From positions 182,292,777-182,356,776 of the forward strand of contig NC_135497.1 of the NCBI RefSeq assembly GCF_052857255.1: a DNA stretch of 64,000 bases. The letters are read 5' to 3'. Numbering within the stretch: position 1 is the stretch's first letter; each line of letters starts with the position of its first letter. This document shows positions 48,270 to 59,439 of this stretch, in pieces. The stretch is from Amblyomma americanum (lineage: Eukaryota > Arthropoda > Arachnida > Ixodida > Ixodidae). Position numbers and translations under genes: made by a program. The notes under the pieces are model-generated. The model did no database searches and was not told the DNA's origin. It saw only the letters and a list, made by a program, of their open reading frames with translations.

Positions 48270-51200
48270 CTACCGACACATACGCGGAACCTGCATTTTA
48301 TTTCAAGCAGTTGTGGCATAATGTGCGGAGCGATCGCTGAAAGCAGGACGATCTGCTGCGGCCTCGTGACATCGGTGAACGTTTTTTGCAGCTGTGCCTA
48401 GAGTAGAAGAAACCTTATTTACAAAAGCATGCGGCGTCCCACACTGCGTGTTTATTTGAAGCGCGATTGCTCTGGCGATACGATCTTTTTGTAACCCGAA
48501 CCGTGGCACTTTGCATCTATTGCTTGGTGGCTGATGCTTTGCTTTCTTGTCTTGCCTTTCTGTTTCCTTTCACCAATTTTATTTGTTCTTCCGTCCTCAT
48601 CGAACGGAGCTGAGCATGGCATTGAAAGACTGCGATGACGCGGTGGCGGGGTTAGCTGAAAGCATCTCGAGTATTGGCGTCTGCGTGCAGATGCCGCAAC
48701 CAAATAGCGTCAGTTTAACAGTGTCTCAGAAAGTTGTAGAAGAAACTTGCGCAGTTTATCTGGCGTAATGAAAACTAAAGGCGGCGCTTTTAAAGAGGGC
48801 AGGCTCCTAACATGTGGCGCTGAATCGTAGCGGCCTTACGCACGCCCTGACGTATCAAGCTCTTTCAGTTTAACAAGCCGCAGCTGGCGCTCGGGCTCTC
48901 CGTGTTAGCGATACCTGTGCGTTGTAGACGCAGCGACCGAGCGTGGGCTTCCGGCCACGTCGCTTCTGCTTGCATTGTTCTGAAGCGGGAACAGGCGTTG
49001 CAGCTGGCCGCAGATATATGAAAGAGCGTGCGTCCTCGGAGCTGGTGGAGGGGTTCAGGCACGTCGAGAGATAATCAAGTGAAAGCCTACTACTCGACGT
49101 TTCCAACCTCTGTTTGGGAAAGTCAATCAAACATGGTCTGGCCAGCTTGTCTATTGCGTCGGTGCCGGTGCTCATACTTACCCAAGTGTCAGCTCCATGG
49201 ATTCACAAGTGCCCGTTATAAAGTCGTGCCAAAAGAAAAAAAAAGATAGAGGAGGCCTGTAATAGACAGCTGACCATTCCTGAAAGGTGACGAAAAAAGC
49301 TTGGGTCTCAAAATCTCAAAGTGTCGCTTTTGGAACATCGCTTTGGGCGCAGTTCGACGGAGTTTTTGTTGTCGAAAAACAACGAGATCTTTTGTCGTGT
49401 GCTTCAGTGACGGCTACGCCCTCACAAGGGCGATCTGCAGATTCCACTCCGGTTAATGATTTGAAGAAGGCGACCGCTTGCGAGGCCCTGAAAAATTGTG
49501 TTATGAGTGCCTTCCGTATGCTCCATTGGAAGAATCGTGGAGACAAAGTTAGATGAAGCAAGGAAGACGAAGATTAGTGCGTTGAAAAAAATTTCCTAAA
49601 ATGGATATTGCTTTCAAAGCGTGTCTTGGCACTTTGGTGTTAGCTGCGGCAATATTGGGCCGCTTAAACGAGCACGAACAGTGGGTTTCATGTTTCTGTA
49701 GGAGTATATATTTGCGATGACGTCATGCTGTTAAGCTGTGTTCTGAACAATGTAGGTCGTGAAATAAAATTCTGCTTGCGGCTGATCCGCACCTGTTCCA
49801 ATTTGCTGCTTTACTCTAGCTTAGTTTCAAGGCACTTTCTTTTTTCACGGTCGTAAACACATACGAAGAAAACGGCGGAATCGCTTATTTCACTGCTTCA
49901 GTAAGATGAAACCGAGTTTTGGGTTTAGACATTTGGCATATTTTCGTGCTGTCATATCTAAGCTATCACTGATGTTAGCCTCAGTGATATTTCTTTCGCA
50001 CGAAGAAATTTTTGATAGCAGGTGATGAGAAAAGGTATCGCGATCATTTTTGCACGCAACATCATTGCATTGTCCACTACACACCTTCCGATACGTGCTT
50101 TTACGGTATTTCGTCAGGGCATAAAATTTGAGAAAACTGAATACATAGCGTCTGGTCAGACAACTCTGGTTGTAACAAATGGATAGCTGTTCATTCTGGC
50201 AAGCATCGTGGAGAAGCTTCCGAGTACGAAGCAGTTTCAGCGATTGAACGCACGTTAGTTTTTTTTTCTTTTTTTTTTCAGCGAAGCGCGCCAGATACAT
50301 TGCCGCCAGCTGTCCGAATTCGGAATGATTGTGCTTTCTGAAGGCAACTTTTATGACTTCGCCATTGAACACGGTATAAGCTTAGCTTCAGAACGTGTGG
50401 TACAGGAAGGCCTGGGCCCAGCGGCGTCGGATACAGGCTACCAAAGCCGTGTATGTTAAAGGAATCGAAAGTCGCAAACGTTCGTTGCACTTTCTCAGCG
50501 TTTCAAGTGCGATATCATGTATGCTAAAACTGCGGACAGTTTCAGCGTTTTTCTGAACCTGAGAAACACTCTGCCCCTGTTCATTGAGAGCGAGCTATTG
50601 AGTAGGTGGGCTTTCGAGAAAGTATACGCTGAGAAAGGAATACTGGGCGAGCGGAACCAGGCAAGGTGGGAGCGCGTTTTCGAGTGCATTACCAAAAAGA
50701 AACGGAAGATTAAAAAAAAAAGCTAGCGTGTTGACTTATGACTGCCTGGGCGTCAGGAGAGTTAGCATTGGCGCCACCGCGGGCAAGTGCTGGAACTATA
50801 CTTTTCAGCCCGCAAAAAAGTGCGTTGTCGGCAAATAAAGCCTTCCTGACAGAAAAACACCAGCGTCTGAAGAAAGCGTTCGCGCCTTCTTTCGTAACGT
50901 CGTTCATGAAAGACATGCCGCGTATATAAGCGAATGCAGTTTTCAGATGAGAGGTTTGAGAGGTAAGAGTACCAGTCGCGACAGGCGGTGTGCCAGTGAG
51001 GCTCCGGAATGAGGTGATTCGTGCTTACGTGCGTAAACACGAATCACCTCGTTAGTAACGAAGCTTAACGATATGACTCGCAAAACGAACCAACAGCGGC
51101 AGCTTCGGCTTGAACGCTACGGGGATGTTATGCGGACAAGAGCATCGGCAGGAGAAAGGTGCAACGAGCAGCTGCTACAACACGCGCGTTGGCCAACAAA

Positions 51201-51900
51201 CACCCTGAAAAGCATTTCTTGAGAAATCCTTTTGACGTGTCGTGCACTGCATGCGACTGGTTGTGGTTCCAGTCGGGCTGAGCGCTGAGAACGGTTGTTT
51301 TGGCGTCTGCATACTTACAGTAGCATGCCCTGGCGAGGCGGTGCGCCGGTTCGAAGTGTGCGCAACGTGCAACTCGGGTCTGAACGCCAGAAGCGCTGTA
51401 CAAATTCAGCTTCGTACTTGCGAAATGGGGTGACGCAAATAAATGCGCAGCCATCGGCAATTACGCTATTAAGGCATCGAGTGGGAGTTGAGGTGACATC
51501 GAACAACGCACTCCGCCACTTTAAGAACGTTCGTTGTTGGCAATGAAAGCCCCGAGATGTGCCTAAACGCTATCGCGTTTGAACGCTAATCGGTGCAGCA
51601 ATTTCGACAACAGTATTTTGTCATCAAGAATGTTGCAGTGGCCTAGAGCTCACTGAAATGTTTACTCACAAATAGGCTTTTCCTCCTTTGCCCCGATGAG
51701 CTTCCTGGAGACTTAAGCAATGGCTTCTGTATGTCGCAAAACTGATAGAAAGGTGGCGAGGCGCTTTCTTAAATGAAACTTTTCGCTGTGGTCGGCTCAT
51801 GGATGCAAGCATTGCGAAACTGAACGCGGACAATTTGAGAGGCGCCGCGCGTTCGTCGCTTACTACAATTCTGAACTTGTTGGGGGCGTGTTATTACGTG
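48270..51900. other. Unassigned intronic DNA
   Basis: No exon or transposon recognised. A 13-bp perfect stem (GAGGTGATTCGTG at 51011-51023, complement at 51038-51050) is the only clear structure. ORFs at 49287-49556 and 50517-50726 are open but resemble nothing I know. Confidence 0.4.
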
Positions 51901-52084
51901 GAAACGTCACGTCGAAACCTACACTCTAAGAAACAAAGGACTAAAAGGGGTAGGGAGGTTAGTTCTTTGGGGGACCAAGTGATTTGCCACAACCATTCGT
52001 CCTTTTGGGGATCAACTGCAAGGGGATATGCAGTTAGTCTCCGAAGGACTAACTGCTGGGAGACTAATGGTTGCACCTTGCAGA

Positions 52085-52325
52085 TGGTCCTCAAGAGACT
52101 AACACTTGATCCTTGATAATGATCCCTGAGGGAGCAAATGTTACCCTCTAAGGACTAACAGCTGATCCTCAGAAATGATCCCTGGGGAGCAAATGTTACT
52201 CCCTCAGGATTATCTGTTTATCTTCAGAAATGGTCCCTGAGAGTGGAAATGTTCCCGCCTCAGGATTAACTGTTGATCCATTTGAATGATTTTCCAGGGA
52301 CAAATCATTAATCCATTGAGACCAA
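52085..52325. repeat. Diverged ~56-bp tandem repeats
   Basis: At least four tandem units share an order like CTAACAGCTGATCC, AGAAATGATCCCTG and GGAGCAAATGTTACCC. Related GGACTAA motifs extend back to about 51930. Non-coding, diverged 20% or more by eye. Confidence 0.7.
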
Positions 52326-52463
52326 ATTTTCATCCACCTGTGGATGACATGGTTATCCTTGCCAGACCCAGGCATGCTAGCTGAGGTTGGCTGTGCTTCT
52401 CACCACTGCACGAACATGTGTAGGAATGTGAAACTGGACAATTTAATTTCAGCTTGAGAATTT

Positions 52464-55400
52464 TTATTTCCCCAAAACAGCTTGTGCCAAACGCACAAGT
52501 GGAGTTGGCCGTAGGCCACTGTCGACGTTGATCAGCCTGCACAGCAAGTCAAATGACCGCTGTGCTTTTTTATCAAAGACGATATTAAATGCCCAGTACA
52601 AGGCCATCTGTGTTGCAAGTGCCGCCAGCAGGCTTGTCTCCTTGACACAAATCCTCTCAAGGCAAACAGGAAAATCTGACGTTGTTAGAATGCCTCCTCT
52701 TTGCACTACAGTTGGGATATAGTGCACAGCTGCAGGATTCTGCAAAAAAAAAAGAACAAACGCACACACAAGTTTAAGAAAAAAGTGTTTTGCAAATCAT
52801 TCGAGAAATCCCAAGTTCAGACACCTCCAGCCTTGCATGTAAAGGGAGCATTTGCAAGCTTGTCCCTCCACAATGCTTAATACATATCAAACGGTGGCTT
52901 ACTAGAGCTAATTAGCTAAATAGGCCACCTACGCAAAAATGTTGCATTTAAACCAAGTCAGCTGCTCTGCAGGTCATTTATAAGTCAATTGCTTGGATGC
53001 CTGAACAATGACTGGCTGCGATAGTGACGCCACTATGCCTCAGTGTGAGATGGAATCCTTCAATGGTGATAGAGTTTACTGTAGCAGCACACCTGATTCG
53101 AGTTCGATAGCAACTGAGAATTCCTAAGCCTCTGGACTACATAGCCTCTGAAAATGTCCATGTAACATTAGTATGAAGGCTAGTATGCAAAGCTATGTTA
53201 TTATATAAAATACTGTGTATTTTTCTTCAGCATGACGCAGTATATGTTTAACTTGTTTAAGAAACCACTGAAAATTCCCATGTAACAAGAATATGAAGGC
53301 TAGTACCCAAAGCTATGTTATTATATCAAATACTGTGTATTTGTTTTCTTCAGTCTGACACGGTATATTTGTTTAACTTGTTTAAGAAACAAAAGTAATG
53401 TCAAATGCATTCTCAAGGAGAAAAAAGAACTGCATGCCCCGAGCATCCCAAAAAACATTGCTGCTCACACATGCGGTTTTAGAAACTTACAAATGGGCGG
53501 ACGAAAGTCTCCACTCTTTCTTTCACCAAGCTTGGCAACAGGCATACTGCTGCCGTGACTGTTGTCTCTGAAAGAGTGGCGAATGAATTTTAAATACAGT
53601 GACATGAAACATGGAGACATAAAAAGAGCACCAAAATTAAATGAAAAATAAATTCTGATCTTTATTGCTTATACAATATGCTTCAGTCCGAAGGTCCTGC
53701 TCCAGCCAACTTTTTACTGCATGCAGACTATATTAGTGCCTTCAAGAGGCATCAAGGAAAGTGCGTTGTCATCCCAGAATGGCTGCACTAGAGATAACTA
53801 AAATAAAAGGTGCGCCACACTAACTACCCAAGCAATGCGCTGCTACATTTCACACTAGAAGGCATAACAAATTAAGCAATAGCCCTGTATATCAAACACA
53901 TTCTTGAAGTCATAGCTGCCAATTTGGGGTTAACTAGACATAAACCAAGAACAATAGTTCAGACAGAATGTAAAGTAGTAGCGGAGCTTGCTGTCAGGCA
54001 AGATGGTTCATAGTTTCAAGTAGTAGTAAAGCGCCAGCGCAAGACAAACAGGCATCATACATTGCCCACTTTATCTGCTTTATGCAATTTGTTTTTCAGG
54101 TGAGGAAATATAAAAAAAACAACACACATGCAGAATGAACAGCTGTAAACAGTATGCATTCACGCATACAATTTCAAGATCAACAATTTGGCTTTTAAGA
54201 GCTGTACAGATACTTCGCTAGTGCATTTCCTTTTTTTTATGCATAAGCTTCCAACAAATTTCTGGTGCAAAATCTTTATCACATGCATCCGTGGCCACAA
54301 TGCTGTAATAAATGTGCTTCTGTACATGTTAATGACCACAAACGTAGGTGCCTCGTTGGCCTACATGGGCCTTCCCACAGGTCAACAGAATTACATAAAC
54401 AACCCTGCTGCAACATGGCACAAACTTTTCGGCCCTTTTTTTCTTCCATAGCACAAAATGTGCAACAAAATTTGGGTGAGCTTTTGAGCAGCAGCAAACA
54501 CAACTTGTATACCATGTGTGTCAGCTATTTTCTTTTTCATGAGCAACCTTATGTGCATATGGTATCATTTCGAGTTTAGCTGCATCGTTTTTTCTTCTTC
54601 GCATTGCTTCCACAATATGCACCATTTCTTTTTTAGAAAACCGCCTCAGCATGAAGTGATAACCGCACAGGGGAACCCAGCTAACAGCAACCGTTTCAAC
54701 TAGCTTGTTAAAACTTAAATGCGTGATTACGTGACCTCAAAAGAGCAGATTCGAGACAAGCTGTCAATAGCTTGCTTGACTATATTAGAGTGTGCCGAAG
54801 CACAAGAAAGGAGCTCCTGTGCTTGTAGTGAATATCTCCAGAAACAAAATTCTCTTAAAAAAATATTATGGCCCAAAACTACAACAAAATGACCGCTTAC
54901 CCCCTCCAACCGAGGAAGCTTTTGTGCTGGCCAAGCAAAATGACCCATATCCCAGAGGCCAGGCACCCCCGGGCTGGCGCCCAAGGACGTCAAGTTCTGG
55001 TGATGTGTACACACCTCCCCGCTCGATAGGGGTAGAATCCTCTCTCGTGTGAATCCCGCTTAAAGTGCGCAGTTGATGAGGTGAGCGAGAGAGAGCTAGG
55101 GCCTGGTTCAGCCATATCTAAGAATTGTTTGCGTGGCTCCATAAAAAAAAGGGCGGGGGGATTCATTATGCGAGCTGATCCCCCTAGTCCCCGTTCTCTT
55201 CGGGACTTTATTCTGCTGCAGAATGACACCTGCTCCTCAGTTCTCCAGCCTTCATTAAACAAAGACCGTCTTTCCCTTTCCTGCTCAGCATAGCTACAGA
55301 AGGCAGTCCCTGCAGACCAAATTAGTGATGCTCGCCTAGTGTGGCCTTCACAATGTGTGGAAGTTAATGCAATAAGGGCAGGTAGGAAGCACTATGAGTG

Positions 55401-56026
55401 TGCCAGAAACTGCTTACTCCTCTCACAACAAACTTCAGCACAGGTTTTCTATGAGCAGTAAGCATTTAAATGACTTTGGTAGCATTTCCTAGCTCGGAAA
55501 TTCAAACCATAGTGCAACATTCATAGTACTCTAGACTATATCACTCTTAATGACATATTCTTTCCAATGCACTTTGCAAGGAACAAAAGCGCGACTGGAA
55601 ACCTTACATTGCTCATTGCTACACATGCCTGGGCCTTACCGATGCACTCAAAATAGGGAAAGGTATTTATCTGTGGCCGTCACAGAAATGGGTGATGCAT
55701 GAACTGGGTTCCACTGTGGCCGAAAAAACTGCGGGATTATTCCACTTTCATGTAATATCCTCAGTCTGTCAGTCTACAAGAGTGGAGCCCCTACACAAGT
55801 GGATACGATAAGCTATATATATGCCGACAATATACAGTATAATATGTGTACCATATACTGCAGCTTCCGAAGTGCCATCGATGCGGGCATCAAAGTCTTC
55901 TAGGAAGCCTTCCAGGTGGCGCTTCTTTCGAGCTGCATGCACAATTTTTTCTTTTGTGCGATGAAGGGCCTCTTCAAGCCGTTCCAAGATTGGTACGCTT
56001 GTGATGAGCTCAAACTCCAGCTGGGC
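52464..56026 (-). CDS. Antisense multi-exon gene, uncharacterised
   Basis: Three exons are supported on the minus strand. The upstream one (56026-55859) starts after GTAG and encodes 56 residues in phase 0: AQLEFELITSVPILERLEEA, then helical KEKIVHAARKKRHLEGFLED. Its donor GTATAT is weak. A middle exon (53567-53491, after TTTCAG, ending at GTAAGT) encodes TTVTAAVCLLPSLVKERVET then FVRPF. The last exon (52739-52464, after a poly-pyrimidine TTGCAG) joins in phase as NPAAVHYIPTVVQRGGILTT and ends VRLAQAVLGK. An AATAAA overlaps the stop. The last two exons clearly belong together; linking the first is inference and other exons are missing. Function unknown. It lies inside the presumed SLC7 intron on the opposite strand. 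Confidence 0.55.
53146..53390. repeat. Two-copy 119-bp tandem duplication
   Basis: 53146-53264 and 53265-53390 are near-identical copies sharing AAAGCTATGTTATTATAT and TTAACTTGTTTAAGAAAC. It lies in the intron between the last two exons of the antisense gene. Confidence 0.85.
53570..55855. other. Intronic DNA of the antisense gene
   Basis: Mostly AT-rich with no supported exon. The minus-strand run near 55060-54900 (ERGGVYTSPELDVLGRQPGG, ending at a GTAAGC) is a weak exon candidate. Confidence 0.35.
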
Positions 56027-56347
56027 CTACAAATGGAGAATACGAGCATAAAATAACAGTATTGAAGAACTGTAGCACATCGGTTGCTTTAGGACAGAAT
56101 AAAACATGGAAGCACAGGTTTAACACCCAGTTTGCCATGTTACGAAGCTCACGAAAAGAAATTTGCAGGCTGCTTACATAGCTCCCAAGCAAAGAAAGAA
56201 TTCGGCAGAGACCACTTATGTGCATGAGTGCGAAAGCATTACCATACAATCGTAAAGCAAAGCATACATATTCAGCCATTCTCTGCTTTAGACTCACAGA
56301 TCGTATTGAGTTCTCATGCTACTCATGGCTGCGCACTGCAGCAGATA

Positions 56348-56875
56348 AAGGGACACTGAGGAGAAATTGAACTTCGCTTGTATCGATAGAATACCAGCTC
56401 CTGATTACAATCTCGCCGCTCTTACTGAAAACAAAGCTCTTGTAAGGTAGAAAATAGCAACAACCAAAATACAGGTGTCGCCGCCACAGGCCAATCTCGC
56501 AAGTACAAGCGTGATGACGTCATAGGAGAAGAGACGCCACCTTGGAGGAATTTTCGTTCGTACATGGAGCCGCGAATCTCTGAGGCTGACAAAAGCAGGT
56601 TGCGCGGTTCAATATTGAAGTAAGTTTTGTTTTAAAACCGATAGTGGACTTTTATCACCCAAGGAAGGCAGACAAATGACAACATGAATGTTGGAAGCAA
56701 AGAAAACCGATGCTTGGTGGCGCCACAGGCGGCCAGGAGAGTTTCGATTTGTTATGGCGCTTCGCGTCTATGAGCTTTGCGTGCCCCGTGGTTTTGTTTT
56801 TGACGCGCCTCGATTTACAAGCGCCGAACAGCAGAGGAACTCCGAGTGCCACTTCAAGTGCTAGTTAACCTTCGA
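56348..56875. mobile_element. Decayed MITE related to 19182-19574
   Basis: Left end AAGGGACACTGAGGAGAAAT follows TA at 56346. The interior shares CAGGTGTCGCCGCCAC-like and GAATCTCTGAGGCT-like blocks with the 19-kb element. The right end is degenerate. Confidence 0.5.
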
Positions 56876-57182
56876 AGGAGCCTGTTAACGCTTGTCAGAT
56901 GATCGCCACGGTCGATGAAAAACTATGATGGCACGATGGTCGGTGATCGTACAAGGCAGCACTTGTGTCTTCGCACACACACCCGACGAAACGTTCCTAG
57001 CTGTGCCAGTCAACATCAAACTACTTAATGGAAATCGTTTGTTAGGGACGGGAGACAAGGTACAAGGCAGTTCAGAAAAATTGCTGATGGCCTAGCTTTG
57101 TTAGGCCAGGATATACGTAGCGAAAGCGCGGATCGTAAGAGTGCATTCACTAGATGCGCCTTTGTTGATGGTTGTACCTTGA

Positions 57183-57253
57183 GCCGTTGTGGCAGAGTGG
57201 TAGCGTCTCCGCCTCAAACCCTAAAGGCCCCAGCTCGATTCCGAACTTCGGCA
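57183..57253 (+). repeat. tRNA-like SINE head or pseudo-tRNA
   Basis: GCCGTTGTGGCAGAGTGGTA (A box) and CAGCTCGATTCCGA (B box) with a partly paired acceptor stem (GCCG/CGGC), followed by a T run. Unpaired stem positions argue against a working tRNA. Confidence 0.55.
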
Positions 57254-57270
57254 CAGGATTTTTTTTTTTT

Positions 57271-58711
57271 ATTCAGTGAGTGGGTGGGGGGCTCAGTGGC
57301 TCCCATAGATGCCGCCACCGAATACGTTGGTTAGCAGCTAAGCGATTGCTGTTCTATAATAACATGCTTGGAGTTTAATGCAGGCTATTCTTTCGAAATA
57401 AAAACTTGACCATCTGGTCTCGGAGGCTTTGGGCATCCGTCGGCGTAGAGGTGCGTCATCACTCAAGCAGGGCAGTACGGCCGGGGGCGCTCTCAAAGCA
57501 GTGAAGTTAGAAAATCCTCACATTTAGAAATACAGTTGGAATCTAGAACTACTTAAAGATAAGTACGCTCAGTTAAGCAGATAAGGGAGACTTACAAGTG
57601 AAAGACGGGCCATCCTCTGTGTTTAGGCGTCCCCTGAGAGATGATACGAGCATTTAGCTTTCACGCTTCCACAAAGCAAATCACGCGATGGTGGCCGTCT
57701 TCGCTGTGTAAAACCCTCTGGGAGTTGTGTCGGAAATCTAATACGTTAGAGTATCCATCTCGCTCTGCCCCACCGGTACACGCAGTGCGCCGATGAACAC
57801 GGCACGGAGACGTTCTCAAAGCAGCCGCGGCTTTTGATCGGAAGCAGACAGTGGCCACGTTGCACCGCAGAAACGAAGAAAAAGCGGTGCGATGACAGAG
57901 TTCTCAACTGAAAGCAAACCTCAAGAGCGAGGAGGAATTGAGCAGAGGTGGAAGAGAAAGGAGGTTAGTGAGTTTGAGGCATTCGCCACATTAATGCATC
58001 GCAATTCTTTTTGTTAACCTCTGTTTTGTTGACCTCTCTGTAATCTCGCCCCCCCCCCTTGTTGTAATGCCGGCATAAAATAAAATTAATATCAATTATG
58101 AAAACTTCTTGCCAGGTGTTCTTGAAAAAAAAAAGGTCCCTACAGACTAGCAATACTAGTTGGTGCATCGTTGAATCTTCGGAACACTGTGCGAAAAATA
58201 CAGGCTCGGGAGACAAAATGCGGACGCGACGTACACAGTGTATTACCACCTGTGTAGGTACCAGTGCAGTCAATAATTTTAACTGCAGTCTGTAAGATTT
58301 CGTTTAAGATTAAATCCTGCCGGTGTGATTGTTGTTTTTACCAGGGCATCATCTGGGTCGTACGGAGGGCTTGAAAAATATTGGATATTTCGTCGTAGAC
58401 CTGCCCTCAAAGGAGCACTAAGTTCGATTATTAAGTCAGGTTAGTGTGACAGGTTATCGCATAAAAACTCTGCCAGTGTTTATTGACTGTCAATGATTAT
58501 CGTGGGCGAGCAAATCACAAGTGGAGCCTGGAATTTCATTCCCCGATTCGAACTCCCGGAACAATGAGGAGCTCTCATGTCGTTTCATGTCGTATTTGTT
58601 TTCTCCGATTTCGTCGAATCAGGAGCTGCATTGGGAATCGGGGGAGTGGAAAGGTGTTGTCCAGAAACGCAGCCAACGTAGCGACAATAAACAAACGAAC
58701 TATCAAGACCG
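57271..58711. other. Unassigned intronic DNA
   Basis: No gene or repeat recognised. Confidence 0.4.
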
Positions 58712-59020
58712 ACCCGCCGCGGAGGCTCAGTGGTTAGCGCGCTCGGCTACTGAGCCGGAGTTCCCGGGTTTGAACCCAGCCGCGGCGGCCGCGTTCCGAT
58801 GGAGGCGGAACGCAAAGGCGCCCGTGTGCTGTGCGATGTCAGTGCACGTTAAAGATAGCGAGGTGGTCGAAATTATTCCGGAGCCCTCCTCTACGGCACT
58901 TCTTTCACTCTTTCTTCTTTCGCTCCCACCTTCCTCCCTTCCTTTACGGCGCGGTTCAGGTGCCCAACGATATATGAGACAGATACTGCGCCATTTCCTT
59001 TCCTAAAAAACCAATTATTA
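58712..59020 (+). repeat. tRNA-derived SINE, third subfamily, full head
   Basis: Head CCGCCGCGGAGGCTCAGTGG and B box GGGTTTGAACCCAGCC, shared body GTGCGATGTCAGTGCACG, but a different tail: TTTACGGCGCGGTTCAGGTG and ATATATGAGACAGATACTGC. Confidence 0.8.
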
Positions 59021-59053
59021 GGAAGACCGCCGACAGGGTCGCGCTTTGAATAA

Positions 59054-59430
59054 TAATAATAATTGGTTTTTTTGGGGAAAGGAAATGGCGCAGTATCTGT
59101 CTCATATATCGTTGGACACCTGAACCGCGCCGTAAGGGAAGGGATAAGAGAAGGAGTGAAAGAAGAAAGGAAAAATTAGGTACCGTAGTGGAGGGCTCCG
59201 GAATAATTTCGACCACCTGGGGATCTTTAACGTGCACTGACATTAAAGATCCCCAGGTGGTCGAAATTATTCCGGAGCCCTCCCGAATACATGTTCGTAT
59301 CCGTTTGTTGTTTTTTTTTTGGGGGGGGGGGGGAAGGAAATGGTGCAGTATCTGTCTCATATATCGTTGGACACCTGAACCGCGCCGTAAGGGAAGGATA
59401 AAGGAGGGAATGAAAGAAGAAAGGAACTTC
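59054..59430 (-). repeat. Inverted SINE fragments forming a foldback
   Basis: 59054-59240 is a minus-strand copy of the same SINE lacking its head. 59241-59290 is a short plus-strand piece and 59320-59425 another minus-strand tail. 59190-59230 and 59243-59283 form a perfect 41-bp palindrome with a 12-base loop. A poly-T/poly-G run is at 59309-59333. Confidence 0.8.
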
Positions 59431-59439
59431 TTTTCGCGA

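Noticed and set aside
52085..52325. CRISPR-like array
   Set aside because: Units are contiguous diverged tandem repeats without unique spacers, in a eukaryotic genome.
57183..57253. Functional tRNA gene
   Set aside because: Acceptor and anticodon stems are only partly paired; better explained as a SINE head.
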